Source: Rhizobium sp. BT03
GTDB lineage: Bacteria; Pseudomonadota; Alphaproteobacteria; Rhizobiales; Rhizobiaceae
DNA length: 64,000 nt
Assembly (NCBI RefSeq): GCF_030053155.1
Contig: NZ_CP125641.1
Coordinates: forward strand, 558,001-622,000
Reading direction: 5' to 3'
Position 1 is the stretch's first letter; every line of letters starts with the position of its first letter. Both the position numbers and the translations under genes were made by a program. This document shows positions 7,790 to 17,055 of the stretch, in pieces. A model generated the notes under the pieces. That model was not told the origin of the DNA, ran no database searches, and saw only the letters and a list, made by a program, of their open reading frames with translations.

Positions 7790-9100
7790 TCACAAGCTCT
7801 GGCGGCGGGCGACGATCGGCTCCGATGGCGCAGCCTGGTTTAGCCGGCGAAAGACGCAGACCTGGTTGCGGCCCGCTTCCTTGGCGCGATAGAGAGCCAT
7901 GTCGGCCTCGTGCTGGAGGTTGGCCAGTGAAATGTCGGTGTCGAGCGCCGATTTCAAGGCTACTCCGACGCTCAGCGTCACCGAAGGGCCGACGCCGGAG
8001 GAAGGATTCGGAAGGGCGGCGGCTTCCACGCTTTCGCGTATTCGCTTTGCCACCCCGACGGCCTCGTCTTCGTCGACATCCGGAAGCACGATCAGGAATT
8101 CCTCGCCGCCATGGCGCGAGACGAGGTCGCGATCGGCCCGCACGCAGCTCTGGATGATGCCGGCAACCTTGACGAGGCAGCGGTCGCCCTCGCCGTGACC
8201 GAGCTTGTCGTTCAGCGCCTTGAAGTGATCGATATCGCACATGAGCATGGCTGTGACGACGCCGGTTTCACCGCCGTTGCGCCACAGGCCCTCGAGCGTT
8301 TCCATCATCCAGCGGCGGTTGGCAATCCCCGTCAGCGGGTCGGTTCTGGCCAGCCGCTCCAACCGGCCGTTCGCATCGGCCAATTCGGCGACGCGACGCT
8401 GGTCCCTGCAGTCCAGGAGAAATGTCTTCTGCGCCAGAATGTTCATCGTGCGCCGGGCGACCACGGTCGCAATGATGCCGCAGGAAAAGAACAGCGTCCC
8501 GGCAATGACGCTGCCCGTTTCCGCAAGCGGGTTGTACCACTGCAGGATGAAATAGAGGCAGAGAGCATAACAGGCGATGGCGATCGTCCACGCCAGCGGG
8601 GCGCTGAAGATGGTGATGGCGCTCGTCGCGACGAACAGCATGATGGTCAGATGCCGCTCGTAAAACTCCCCTCCGGCAAAGACGCCGACGAGGGCGACCG
8701 ATAGAAGAATGATGTACATTCCCACAAGCAGCGATATGCGCTGAACCGCCGCCGGGCGCGGCTTGCTCCAGACGACCGCTGTAAAAATTGCCGCCGGCGG
8801 CAAAAGGCAGGCGGGAGCGACCATCGGCAGGACGATTTGGTGGGGAAGCAGGATAGCGTTCAGCGCCAGCGTCAGGATATCGACGAATGCCACCCATATC
8901 ATCCAGGACCGGATGACCTTCGCGGTCTGCCGCCACGACCTTTCGTCATATCGGCGGCGCAGATCCCCTGTCAGGCGGATATCACGGGTTCGGCCCGATA
9001 AAAGACGTTCGACCTCATCCGCCATCGCGCCAGTCAGCGGCCGCGGTGAGAAAGACCCGGCGGCAGAACCTTCGGAGGAGGTGCTTTTGGTATCATTCAT
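7790..9100 (-). CDS. Membrane-anchored diguanylate cyclase (GGDEF)
   Basis: Makes cyclic di-GMP from two GTP. The 436 residues start with a roughly 55-residue cytoplasmic stretch, then five to six hydrophobic segments (about 60-230) that form a membrane sensor without a recognisable ligand domain, a short coiled linker (LADANGRLERLARTDPLTG) and a C-terminal GGDEF domain. The active-site loop reads RHGGEEF (around residue 330), the catalytically competent GGEEF variant; DIDHFKALND supplies the metal-binding aspartate. No RxxD inhibitory site is evident just before the loop. I chose the ATG at 9100; a TTG 36 bp upstream (9136) is an alternative. It is divergent from the HWE histidine kinase at 9253. 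Confidence 0.87.
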   Translation of the reverse strand: MNDTKSTSSEGSAAGSFSPRPLTGAMADEVERLLSGRTRDIRLTGDLRRRYDERSWRQTAKVIRSWMIWVAFVDILTLALNAILLPHQIVLPMVAPACLLPPAAIFTAVVWSKPRPAAVQRISLLVGMYIILLSVALVGVFAGGEFYERHLTIMLFVATSAITIFSAPLAWTIAIACYALCLYFILQWYNPLAETGSVIAGTLFFSCGIIATVVARRTMNILAQKTFLLDCRDQRRVAELADANGRLERLARTDPLTGIANRRWMMETLEGLWRNGGETGVVTAMLMCDIDHFKALNDKLGHGEGDRCLVKVAGIIQSCVRADRDLVSRHGGEEFLIVLPDVDEDEAVGVAKRIRESVEAAALPNPSSGVGPSVTLSVGVALKSALDTDISLANLQHEADMALYRAKEAGRNQVCVFRRLNQAAPSEPIVARRQSL

Positions 9101-9252
9101 CCTTGGATTATCTAGCCGCGATCGAAAGCTCGGCAAGGCTCACGCCTGGATGTCCTGATTCCTATGTTGATATTTTGTAAACAAGATTCCCTGCGTGATC
9201 TGGGCCAGATCGTCCCGATCATGCTACGAACCCTCGTCCGAGAGGGAACAGG

Positions 9253-10902
9253 ATGAGACTCAAGCTGGTTGCAGTTGCGGTCGCGGCGCTGGCGCCGGTG
9301 GTCGCGATGCTCGCATACAACGAAGTCGCGCTCCGCCATCAGCGCAACGAAGAGGTGCGCGCATCCGCGGCGCAGGCGGCCAGGCAAGCGTCGTCGGAAG
9401 TCGAACGGATCGTGGAGGGGCTGCACGCTCTTCTGGTGTCCGTCTCCGCCATGCCATCCGTGCGGCACCTTGAGGTCCAAGGCTGCAATGAAGCCCTCAA
9501 ATCGGTGGCGGAAAACGTTCCGAACATCCGCACCATCTTCGTCGTCGGGCTCGACGGACAGCCGGTCTGCGGCAGCATGGCTTTTCCCGATGGCGTGATG
9601 TTCTCCGACCGAGACTATTTTCAGCAGGTACTCGAAACCAAGGGGTTCGCCGTCGGCACCTATACGCAGAGCCGCCTCGTCGACAAACCCGTCCTGCCGC
9701 TCGCCATGCCGCTGATGGAGGGCGACGCCGTCAAGGCCGTCATCGTCAGCGGGATCCGGGTGGATTGGCTGCAGAACCGCATCACCGAGCGTGGCGTCGC
9801 GCCCGGTAACGAGGTGACGATCGCCGACGGCAAGGGAACCGTCGTCGCGCACGTTCCCCTTCCGGAACGGTTCGTCGGCACGGTCATATCCGAGGAATAC
9901 CAGCGCCTGGTCCATGCCGAGCAGCCCGACGTGGTCGAGATCACAGGCAGGGATGGAACAACGAGCGTTCTCGGCTATCGGCCGATCGCGCTGCCCGCCA
10001 GCCCGCTCTATATCAGCGCCGGCTTCTCGAAGCTGGAGGCCTTCGCGCCGATCAACCGGGCGACGCTGATGAATACGCTCGCCATCACCGGCGGTGCGCT
10101 TTTCGCCTTTCTTGCCGCGATCTTCATCGGCAACCGCTTCATCCTCGTGCCGATCTCCAGGATCGCCGAGGTGATGGAGAAGTGGCGCAGCGGCCAGACG
10201 ACGGCGCGCACCGGCATGACGGGGCCGGACGAACTTGATGTCGTCGGCGCGACCTTCGATCGGCTGCTCGACGAACTCGACGAGCGGAGACGCCGGAACG
10301 AGCAGGCGGAGGAGGAGCGAACCCTGCTCGTCCGCGAAATGGCGCACGGGGTCAAGAACGGCTTCGCCCTCGTTCAGGCGATCGCCCGGCAGACCTTCTC
10401 GCGTGCCAATCCGGAAAGCTATATCGCCTTTGCCGAAAGGCTCGCCGCACTTGCCGGCACATATGATCTCATTCTGTCGCGGGAGGGGTCGGCCGCGTCC
10501 GTCAGGGAGATCATCTCCGCCGCCTTGCGGGCGCATATCACCTCGGAGGAACGCATTCGTCTCGATGGCCCCGACGTGGTTCTTCCCGCCGACATCGCTC
10601 TGCCGCTTTCCCTCGTGCTCCACGAACTGGCGACCAATGCGACGAAGTACGGAAGCCTCGGAAGCGAGCAGGGAACCGTCGCCATCGAGTGGAAACACGA
10701 TGACGGGCGCGTCCTTCTCGTCTGGAAGGAAGCCGGCGGTCCGCCGGTGTCGCCGCCGACGAAAAGAGGTTTTGGCTCCGTCCTCATTGAGCGGGCATTT
10801 TCCTCCAAGGCGCAGGCGCGCTCCAGGTCGGACTACAGGCGCGAAGGGCTGGTCTTCGAAGTTGTCTTCTTAACCGGAGAACCTGCAGCCAAGGCCGGAT
10901 AG
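9253..10902 (+). CDS. HWE-family sensor histidine kinase with periplasmic sensor
   Basis: Membrane receptor kinase, 549 residues. Transmembrane helices at about 4-22 and 273-295 flank a periplasmic dCACHE-like domain (about 30-270; the FSDRDYFQQVLETKGFAVG stretch is typical). A HAMP-like linker follows. The kinase core has the HWE-type H-box MAHGVKN with phospho-accepting His365, the N-box HELATNATKYGSL (about 457-469), a W-x-E element (VWKEAGGPPV) and a short GFGSVL G-box. HWE kinases often feed general-stress or motility pathways in alphaproteobacteria. No response regulator is adjacent, so it is an orphan in this window. The ATG at 9253 follows a GGGAACAGG site; divergent from the diguanylate cyclase. 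Confidence 0.87.
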   Translation: MRLKLVAVAVAALAPVVAMLAYNEVALRHQRNEEVRASAAQAARQASSEVERIVEGLHALLVSVSAMPSVRHLEVQGCNEALKSVAENVPNIRTIFVVGLDGQPVCGSMAFPDGVMFSDRDYFQQVLETKGFAVGTYTQSRLVDKPVLPLAMPLMEGDAVKAVIVSGIRVDWLQNRITERGVAPGNEVTIADGKGTVVAHVPLPERFVGTVISEEYQRLVHAEQPDVVEITGRDGTTSVLGYRPIALPASPLYISAGFSKLEAFAPINRATLMNTLAITGGALFAFLAAIFIGNRFILVPISRIAEVMEKWRSGQTTARTGMTGPDELDVVGATFDRLLDELDERRRRNEQAEEERTLLVREMAHGVKNGFALVQAIARQTFSRANPESYIAFAERLAALAGTYDLILSREGSAASVREIISAALRAHITSEERIRLDGPDVVLPADIALPLSLVLHELATNATKYGSLGSEQGTVAIEWKHDDGRVLLVWKEAGGPPVSPPTKRGFGSVLIERAFSSKAQARSRSDYRREGLVFEVVFLTGEPAAKAG

Positions 10903-10943
10903 AGATATTGCGCCGGAACTCGGATCCAGGCGGATAGACCGCC

Positions 10944-11459
10944 CTATTTTCCGGCAGGGGGACGCTGCAGATCGATGCGGCTCGTCACCACGGATTTGCC
11001 CGAGGTCGGGTCCTGATCGACCGTCTGAAGCCGAAGCCTGTCCCGTCCGAGTTTCTCGATCATCAACGTCGCGTTTCGGTCGCCATTGACCACGCGCGCC
11101 CAGGTCACGCGAAGATTGAGCGCCTCGCCCTGTCTGCTGCCGACCAGTTTGGATGGCTGTCCCGAGGGTCCGATGTAGTTGCCGGTGTATCGTTGTCCCA
11201 ATGCTTTGACATTGGCCGAGAAAGCTCTTGTGAAGACCGCAAGGCCGCGACATTTCCCGTTCATCGAGACGGCGGATTCGCTCGCGTCCGATTTGAGGGT
11301 GCAGGAAACGTTGAAGTTTGTGCCGCCGATCCTGGTGAGAACCATGCCGGTCCCGCGCCAATCGCCCGCCAAGGATCGCAAAAATCCCGCCTCCGACGCC
11401 TTTGCAGTGTGAGGCAGGCAGGACAGCGAGAATATAGCAGCAATCAGAGCAGCACGCAT
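10944..11459 (-). CDS. Uncharacterised secreted protein
   Basis: 171 residues with a Sec signal peptide (about 1-21, ending TAKA or KASEA), so probably periplasmic. Two cysteines remain in the mature part (NVSCTLK and GKCRGL), spaced so that one disulfide could form. The mature region is rich in alternating polar and hydrophobic residues and looks beta-rich, as in lipocalin-like folds (inference). The ATG at 11459 is preceded by GGGGAGG. It is convergent with the HWE kinase, 41 bp from its stop codon. No function is assigned. Confidence 0.7.
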   Translation of the reverse strand: MRAALIAAIFSLSCLPHTAKASEAGFLRSLAGDWRGTGMVLTRIGGTNFNVSCTLKSDASESAVSMNGKCRGLAVFTRAFSANVKALGQRYTGNYIGPSGQPSKLVGSRQGEALNLRVTWARVVNGDRNATLMIEKLGRDRLRLQTVDQDPTSGKSVVTSRIDLQRPPAGK

Positions 11460-11520
11460 GAAAGCCTCCCCGGTTAACCGGCTCTACCAAACCGCTGAAC
11501 GCTGCAGATTGTTCCGACAA

Positions 11521-11784
11521 GGCTCATGCCGTTGAATGGGCGTGCCACGTTTGCGGTGAAGGTCGGTGCCCTTGCCGAATTGCGGCGTCAATCGGGTCGC
11601 CTTCTCCGGGTACGATAAATTGGGTCATGCCGGCTGTCGAGAACACGCGTACCGGGAAAGGCACGGTGGCCGCTATTCCTCTCCCGCCTGAAACCTTTGA
11701 GTAATAAGGAGGGGATGGTGAGTTGTGCATTTCGACCAGCGCGGTGTGATGCACCACCTTCCCCGCGTGCGCGGCTGAACCGCT
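11521..11784. other. Intergenic region between two minus-strand genes
   Basis: 264 bp. The only open frame (GTG start at 11757, 77 codons) has no good ribosome site and no recognisable family, so it is not called. No strong hairpin terminator was seen. Confidence 0.4.
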
Positions 11785-13440
11785 CTAGCTTGCTTTCCAG
11801 TTCGCATTATCGGGGATCGACCGCTGAGGCACGACGACCTGGATGATGGACGGGCTGTTCAGGTTTTCTTTCGCGCCACTTATGGCTTCCTCCAGTTCGC
11901 CATAGGTGTCCACTTTCCAGCCTTGGCAGCCAAAGACCTCTGCCAACTTGCTGTAATTCCATCGGTGCAGGATGCATGAATTGTAGAACGGCTTGTTACC
12001 ATGGAAAACCGATGCATCGGCAAGCCATTGCTCCACGCCGTAGATGCCGTTGTCCATCACGAAGATGATCGGGTTGAGATTGAAGCGGGTTTGTGTCGAG
12101 AGGCATTGAGCGGTCATCTGAAACCCGCCATCCCCCGCAAAAACCAGCAGCCTCTGTTTATCTTGCTTCGCTAGCGAAACCCCGGTCGCGGCCGGACCGA
12201 TATAACCGATCGCCGAATAGGATGATTGGACGATGAAACCGCGGCGAGCACCCACTTCAAGAAGCAGGCTCCCGAAATAATTCAAACTGGCGTCGGCACC
12301 AACGATGGTATTTCCGTCGATCTGCTGCTGAATGAAATCGTAGAAGCCCTGATAGGTGATTTCGCCTGCCGGGTTGACGACCGGCGCTTGCCGGGCCGTT
12401 TTCGCCGGAAGACTTTGGGCTTTGCACGTCAGCCTTTTGTCAATCAAGCCGTTGACGAGATCCGCCAGCGAAACCTGTGCGTTGAAGATCGTGCCGTATT
12501 TCACCGTATCCCAGGAGGCGAATGCGGTTTTAGCGAGATCGATGGGCCAGCCCAAATCATTGATATCGGTCAACCAGACGCCCAGCGCCAATACGAAGTC
12601 GGAGTCTTCGACCAATGACTGGACATAGGGTGACGACGATTTGCCATCGAACACCCCGGCAAATTGGACATCGTCTTCCGACAGGATGGCCTTGCTCAAA
12701 AGCTCGGTCACGTATGGAATTTTGAGGTCCCGAATGAGCCGCTCCGCCTGGTCGTGAAGGCCAAACCGGTCGATCTCGACGCCGATCCAGATCAGGGGTT
12801 TGGCGGCATTCTGCAATCTTTCGCTGATTTGCGCGATCGACTGATTGAGGCTGTCCTCGTCGGATATATCAGGCGCCGCCTTTAATGCATTCGACGGACG
12901 CGTGCATTCCAGGTCCACCATGTCCTCCAGCAACTCGATATAAACAGGACGTCTTTCCGTGATGCACTGTGTCAGCGCATAATCTATGAGCATTGGCGCA
13001 AGATGAGGGCTATCGATGCGGACGGCAGCGGCGGTGATGTATTCGAACACCTGACGATCTGTTTCCCGTCCGCTGATGAAGTGATGCGAACTGTAACCGG
13101 TTTGTTCGAATGTGAGCGTTTTCTGGATACTTGGCGCACCGTTGATCAGAACGACCGGCACTTTCTCAACGTAAGATCCGGCGATCGCATTTGTTGCGCA
13201 AAGCGAGCCTGCGGAATAGGTGACGCACAGCGCGCCAATTCCTTTCAGTCTCGCATAGCCGTCGGCCGCATAACCGGCATTCAGTTCATTCACCTCTTCG
13301 ATGACCTGAATACGGCTTTTCTCGACATAACTGTTCACCCATTCGATCGAATAATCGCCCGCTACGGAAAACAGGTGCCCCAGGCCCAGTTCGCCAAGTC
13401 TGTCGACCAGATATTGCCCAACCGTGTATGTATCGCCCAT
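11785..13440 (-). CDS. Thiamine-diphosphate-dependent 2-keto-acid decarboxylase (PDC/IPDC family)
   Basis: Non-oxidative decarboxylase of the pyruvate/indolepyruvate/phenylpyruvate decarboxylase family, 551 residues (normal). The ThDP-activating glutamate is in NELNAGYAADGYAR (Glu52); the catalytic His-His pair is SSHH at 119-120, typical of PDC-type and absent from acetolactate synthases. The ThDP/Mg site GDGGFQMT lies near residue 435, followed by the asparagine-containing VMDNGIYGVE. It is the last gene of the minus-strand run that begins at the XRE gene, 38 bp after the MBL-hydrolase stop, with a GGGGAGC site upstream of the ATG. Base composition appears more AT-rich than the flanking genes. 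Keto-acid preference (indolepyruvate, phenylpyruvate or branched) cannot be told. Confidence 0.85.
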   Translation of the reverse strand: MGDTYTVGQYLVDRLGELGLGHLFSVAGDYSIEWVNSYVEKSRIQVIEEVNELNAGYAADGYARLKGIGALCVTYSAGSLCATNAIAGSYVEKVPVVLINGAPSIQKTLTFEQTGYSSHHFISGRETDRQVFEYITAAAVRIDSPHLAPMLIDYALTQCITERRPVYIELLEDMVDLECTRPSNALKAAPDISDEDSLNQSIAQISERLQNAAKPLIWIGVEIDRFGLHDQAERLIRDLKIPYVTELLSKAILSEDDVQFAGVFDGKSSSPYVQSLVEDSDFVLALGVWLTDINDLGWPIDLAKTAFASWDTVKYGTIFNAQVSLADLVNGLIDKRLTCKAQSLPAKTARQAPVVNPAGEITYQGFYDFIQQQIDGNTIVGADASLNYFGSLLLEVGARRGFIVQSSYSAIGYIGPAATGVSLAKQDKQRLLVFAGDGGFQMTAQCLSTQTRFNLNPIIFVMDNGIYGVEQWLADASVFHGNKPFYNSCILHRWNYSKLAEVFGCQGWKVDTYGELEEAISGAKENLNSPSIIQVVVPQRSIPDNANWKAS

Positions 13441-13478
13441 GTTCCAACGGCTCCCCTGTTGACGACAACTGACGTATA

Positions 13479-14303
13479 TTAGAACTCGCTCGCGTTATCG
13501 AATAAGCGCGGTATGTATATGTCGAATATTCCGGGGCATTTTCGCTCGGGAAATCTTTCCAGCAGGAAGCGCTTGAAAGCATCATTGGTGAGTCCGTTGC
13601 CGGCGGCCTCCATGGCGACGGACAAATACTCTATATTTTTGGCAACTTCGTTTTTGTCAGCCGGAAAGCCGTGACCGGGAAGGAACAGGTCATAGTCGGA
13701 CAGCAGCATGCCCTGCAAAATCCCGATCCAATGCTCCATGTATTTCGTCAGATAGAGGTGCGTTCCGCTGTAGATCAGGTCTTGCGCAATAAAAACGCCC
13801 ACATCAGGAAGACCTATGGTGAGGAGAAAATCGATCTCCGTATCGACGACTTTATCAAATACGTATTTGACTCCGTCGATGATCTCGTGGCCGGCGCGGA
13901 CGGTATTTTCGGGAATGACCAAGCTCTTCGGAGTGAGGTTGCCCAATTTCCAATGGTCATTCAGGGAATCCTGCCCATGCTGCCTCAGGAACTCCTTCGT
14001 CTCCGGTAATGTATGAATCGGTATGTCGCTGAATGCGGCTCCCAGGCCGAACCAATGGTCGGGGTGCCTGTGCGAGAGGTAAATCCGGTCGATCTCCTTG
14101 CCGATACTGTCGGCATACGCCCTGAATTGCAGCGCATAGGGAACGAGGAATTGCCCATCGACAAGAACAAGCTTGTTCCTGCTTTCGATGATGTGCGTCG
14201 CATTGGCGATATTGTCATCCGTGAAAGCTGAGATGAACGTATGAATACGGACATCGCCTGCTCGCCTGACGATTTTGATGGGATCCGGCAATTGCGTCAC
14301 CAT
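13479..14303 (-). CDS. MBL-fold metallo-hydrolase
   Basis: Metallo-beta-lactamase superfamily hydrolase, 274 residues. The binuclear zinc motif SHRHPDH is at His78, His80, Asp82 and His83; a further zinc ligand set is suggested by VFIAQDLIYSG and LPGHGFP. The ATG at 14303 is chosen because GGGAGA precedes it, whereas the longer open frame has none. No signal peptide, so cytoplasmic. Such enzymes open lactones or thioesters; acyl-homoserine lactonases belong to this superfamily, and the luxI-luxR pair lies at the other end of this gene run, but the full lactonase HXHXDH-H spacing was not confirmed and sugar lactones are equally possible given the dehydrogenase genes nearby. Confidence 0.8.
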   Translation of the reverse strand: MVTQLPDPIKIVRRAGDVRIHTFISAFTDDNIANATHIIESRNKLVLVDGQFLVPYALQFRAYADSIGKEIDRIYLSHRHPDHWFGLGAAFSDIPIHTLPETKEFLRQHGQDSLNDHWKLGNLTPKSLVIPENTVRAGHEIIDGVKYVFDKVVDTEIDFLLTIGLPDVGVFIAQDLIYSGTHLYLTKYMEHWIGILQGMLLSDYDLFLPGHGFPADKNEVAKNIEYLSVAMEAAGNGLTNDAFKRFLLERFPERKCPGIFDIYIPRLFDNASEF

Positions 14304-14432
14304 AGGTATCTCCCTGATTGAAAGGTCGTTTGCTGAGGTTTGACGTTCACCCGGGCATGGCGGAGATGTGGGATCGCCAAGATTCCCGGCCAGCATCCCC
14401 GGACTGTTTCCGACATGTGCGCCGGAGCGCCA

Positions 14433-15455
14433 TCACCGATGAGATCGACGGCCGTGGGACGCGATCTTTTCCTCCAATGAATTCAGGGCGGCGCGCGCAA
14501 CGTCGTAGGCGCTGTCGACGCCGGCCTCCGGCGCGTCCTCGCCGGGCCGCCAGAAGCGTCTGCGCGTCATTCGCATCGAGTTCTCGAAGGGGGGAATCGC
14601 GTTGAAGACTTCGACGAGATAAGGGCCGGAATAGACCGGCTCGATTTCGTCCAGCATGATCTCCCAGGGAATCCAGCTATCTCTGACAGCGCCCCGGTCC
14701 GGCGCTGAGATATGAACGTAATTCAGCCGGCTCTGCCGTGCTGCCCGGGCGACATTGTTCCTGAAGACTGCCGGCCCCTGGCTTTCCATCACGACCTGGG
14801 CGGTATCGATCGTGACGCCACAGACCGGAATGTCGGCGCCTTCGAGAAAATCCAGCGCTTCCGAGACCATGGTCGGCCCGGGCGTTTCCCAATTCTTGAC
14901 GGGTTCGATGGCGAGCTTCACCCTCTTCTCGGCGGAATATTGCGCCAATTCCCGGAAGATGGGGGCCGCCGCTGCATATCGTGGCTTCATCCAATCCTGA
15001 AGCGCGTCGCTCCAGATCCCTTCACCGTCATCCGTCAGCGGAAAGATACCATAGGGGTACAGGAACGGCCCCGACATGATCGTATTCTCCCCGCCCAGCA
15101 CCGAGGTGATGTCGACGCGGGATTTAAGATAGGACAAAGCCTGCTTGCGCTGTTCCTCGTAGGGCGAGGTCGGATCGAAGGTTCGCGTGGTCCCCACATT
15201 GGTTGTGAACTTCGCATCCCGGAAGCCCGCCTGATCGAACGCTCGTCTGAGGCTGATATAGCTTTCGACCTCAGCGTGATGATCGACATGGGCCGGTCCT
15301 GGGGCGATATGCACGTCGAAGCCGGTGTAGCCGATCTCGGTAAGAGCTTTCAGATGTCTGACGAGAACCTGGGTATAGGCCGCGTCATTCGGCCTCAAGT
15401 CCGCTGTAAACATAAAGAAGCTGAAATATATATCTCGCCTGCGTGCCTCTTCCAT
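14433..15455 (-). CDS. Sugar phosphate isomerase/epimerase family TIM barrel
   Basis: Xylose-isomerase-like (AP endonuclease 2) TIM barrel, 340 residues. The metal-binding pattern is visible as acidic and histidine residues at strand ends: EIGYTGFDVH (about 40), LAIEPVKN (about 195), VTIDTAQV (about 235) and YVHISAPDRG (about 270). These enzymes isomerise, epimerise or eliminate on keto sugars. The ATG at 15455 has GGAG 8 bp upstream; an ATG two codons earlier (15461) is only 2 bp from it. It sits between the IolE-like gene and the MBL hydrolase on the same strand. The neighbouring sugar dehydrogenase suggests a 3-keto- or 2-keto-sugar substrate (inference). Confidence 0.78.
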   Translation of the reverse strand: MEEARRRDIYFSFFMFTADLRPNDAAYTQVLVRHLKALTEIGYTGFDVHIAPGPAHVDHHAEVESYISLRRAFDQAGFRDAKFTTNVGTTRTFDPTSPYEEQRKQALSYLKSRVDITSVLGGENTIMSGPFLYPYGIFPLTDDGEGIWSDALQDWMKPRYAAAAPIFRELAQYSAEKRVKLAIEPVKNWETPGPTMVSEALDFLEGADIPVCGVTIDTAQVVMESQGPAVFRNNVARAARQSRLNYVHISAPDRGAVRDSWIPWEIMLDEIEPVYSGPYLVEVFNAIPPFENSMRMTRRRFWRPGEDAPEAGVDSAYDVARAALNSLEEKIASHGRRSHR

Positions 15456-15588
15456 CTTCATCGCTCCAGCTGTGGCTATCCAGGAATGCGTGGTTCAGGG
15501 TGATGTCTCGCCCGGCATTGTGATGAGGCGAGATCCGTCGCCGCCTCCTTCACATTGCCATCGGGCTGAAACAACGGTCTGCGCCGGG

Positions 15589-16527
15589 CTACCATCCAAG
15601 CAGCTTGCGCAGATATTCGCGGCCCATTTTCGCGTATTGCAGCGGAGTGGCCTTGGCCGGGTCCTGCTCTGCCTCGATGCAGATCCACCCGGCGAAATCC
15701 GCCTCGGCCAACGCATCGAGGATTTCCGGAAAAGTTTCTATGGAGCCGTTGCCCGGCACGGTGAAGATCCCCGCCTCGATCCCTTGCTGGAAGGACAATT
15801 CTTTGTTGTGAATGTTCCTAACCACCTCGGCGCGAATGTCTTTCAGGTGAACATGCTTGATGCGGTGGGCGTATTTTCTGGCCAGCGCCAGCGGATCGAC
15901 GCCGGCTGCCGCCTGGTGCGCGGTGTCGAGAAGCATGTTGACCAAGCGAGGATCCGTCTCGTCCATGAGCCGGTGGATCGCTTCCGTGTTCATCACCCCA
16001 GTTCCGAGATGTGGGTGATAGCAGAGCCGGCGGTTGCGGGCCCTGGCTTTCTCTCCAGCCGCATGCAGGCCTTCGATCAGCTGTTTCCACTGGTCCGCGG
16101 AGAATTCGGGGCAATTCGGAAACAGGGCGACCGGAAGCGGATTGACCGCTCCGCCAAACTCGGCGACGACAAGATCGGCCCTGCGCGGATCGTCGCTGCC
16201 GCCTTCCATGGCTTCGAGGAAGTCGAGCTGAGCATCGACGCTTTCAAGCGTATGACGATTCATCGCCTTGATGGTGAAGTAGGTGCTCACCCAAGGCTCG
16301 GAAATCCGCAATCCCCTGAGTTCGAGGACCGGCCGCAATATTTTCGGATCCGTCGGATATTTATGGCCGACGCCGCATCCGACATAACCGGCGAGCGCCA
16401 TTTCACTCAGAGCCTGCTCGTAGGGGATACCGATGTCGATGTTGATGAAATCGTCATTCCACCAGAGCGTGGGGATGACACCGAGCCAGACCTTGTCGGG
16501 CGTCAGTCGATGCAGATGTGTCGTCAT
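15589..16527 (-). CDS. IolE-like sugar isomerase/dehydratase TIM barrel
   Basis: 312 residues, xylose-isomerase-like TIM barrel most like inosose dehydratase (IolE): an N-terminal P-x-x-W-x-N-D-D segment (IPTLWWNDDF, about 17-26), then GYVGCGVGHKYP, CYHPHLGTGV with metal-binding His, LLDTAHQAAAG with metal-binding Asp/His, HVHLKDIR, and IEAEQDP with the terminal Glu. All metal-ligand positions expected of the fold are present. The ATG at 16527 is preferred to a TTG 27 bp upstream, though neither has a strong ribosome site. It is 39 bp after the small-subunit gene. It may act on a keto-inositol or on the keto-sugar product of the nearby GMC dehydrogenase. Confidence 0.78.
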   Translation of the reverse strand: MTTHLHRLTPDKVWLGVIPTLWWNDDFINIDIGIPYEQALSEMALAGYVGCGVGHKYPTDPKILRPVLELRGLRISEPWVSTYFTIKAMNRHTLESVDAQLDFLEAMEGGSDDPRRADLVVAEFGGAVNPLPVALFPNCPEFSADQWKQLIEGLHAAGEKARARNRRLCYHPHLGTGVMNTEAIHRLMDETDPRLVNMLLDTAHQAAAGVDPLALARKYAHRIKHVHLKDIRAEVVRNIHNKELSFQQGIEAGIFTVPGNGSIETFPEILDALAEADFAGWICIEAEQDPAKATPLQYAKMGREYLRKLLGW

Positions 16528-16566
16528 GGCAATGATCCAGTTCTGTGAAGACAAACGGAAGCGGCG

Positions 16567-17055
16567 TTAGGTCAGGTTGTGGAATCGAGAGCCGGAGAAA
16601 GCCGGAATTTTCGGCGGAGAGGCCCAGGAGCCGAAGCCCGGCCCCTTGGCGCCTGCAGGGTGGGCTCCGATCGCCTTCCAGAGCAGACCCTCGATATAGG
16701 CGTCGGGAGAAACGACGAAGGTGATATTCGCAGGTCTGGGGCCAAAGCGCTCCGTCCAGGCGGTGGGCAACTCGAACCAGGTGCCGGAATACCAGAGCTT
16801 GATCAGCGCGCGGGCCACGTCTCCCAGCAATTCATTGCCGAGAATGGTCGTGCGCACGGCCTGGATACGGGCCTCACCTTCCGGCACCGGCAGGGCGGTG
16901 AAAGCGGCCAGCAGCGCGTCGGTGATCTCGCTGCCGACCACCTTGTCGAGCGTGGCGAGATAGCGTTCCGCCAGGCCGGTTCCCAGAAGATCGAAGTGGG
17001 AGAAGGCCGTCAATTCGACGGAGAGACCCAGAAATGGCTCGAAACGGCTGGTCAT
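16567..17055 (-). CDS. Small subunit of an FAD sugar dehydrogenase (sorbitol dehydrogenase family)
   Basis: 162 residues resembling the small or chaperone subunit of bacterial FAD-dependent sorbitol/glucose dehydrogenases: FLGLSVELTAF near the N-terminus, ALIKLWYSGTWFELPTAW near 85-102 and VVSPDAYIEGLLWKAIGAHPAGAKGPGFGSWASPP near the C-terminus. In known systems this subunit carries a Tat signal that exports the catalytic GMC subunit; here the protein begins directly at the folded domain with no signal peptide. It overlaps the ferritin-like gene by ATGA (17052-17055), so it is translationally coupled. The GMC catalytic subunit is two genes upstream (18270). Confidence 0.75.
   Translation of the reverse strand: MTSRFEPFLGLSVELTAFSHFDLLGTGLAERYLATLDKVVGSEITDALLAAFTALPVPEGEARIQAVRTTILGNELLGDVARALIKLWYSGTWFELPTAWTERFGPRPANITFVVSPDAYIEGLLWKAIGAHPAGAKGPGFGSWASPPKIPAFSGSRFHNLT

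Noticed and set aside
9112..10698. 528-codon minus-strand open frame
   Set aside because: Antisense shadow of the HWE kinase, whose H, N and G boxes are on the plus strand.
11524..11757. 77-codon minus-strand open frame
   Set aside because: GTG start without ribosome site, no family features; not enough to call a gene.
13479..14303. MBL hydrolase as an acyl-homoserine lactonase quenching the luxI signal
   Set aside because: Superfamily motif is present, but lactonase-specific residues could not be confirmed and sugar-lactone hydrolysis fits the neighbours equally; kept as a generic hydrolase.
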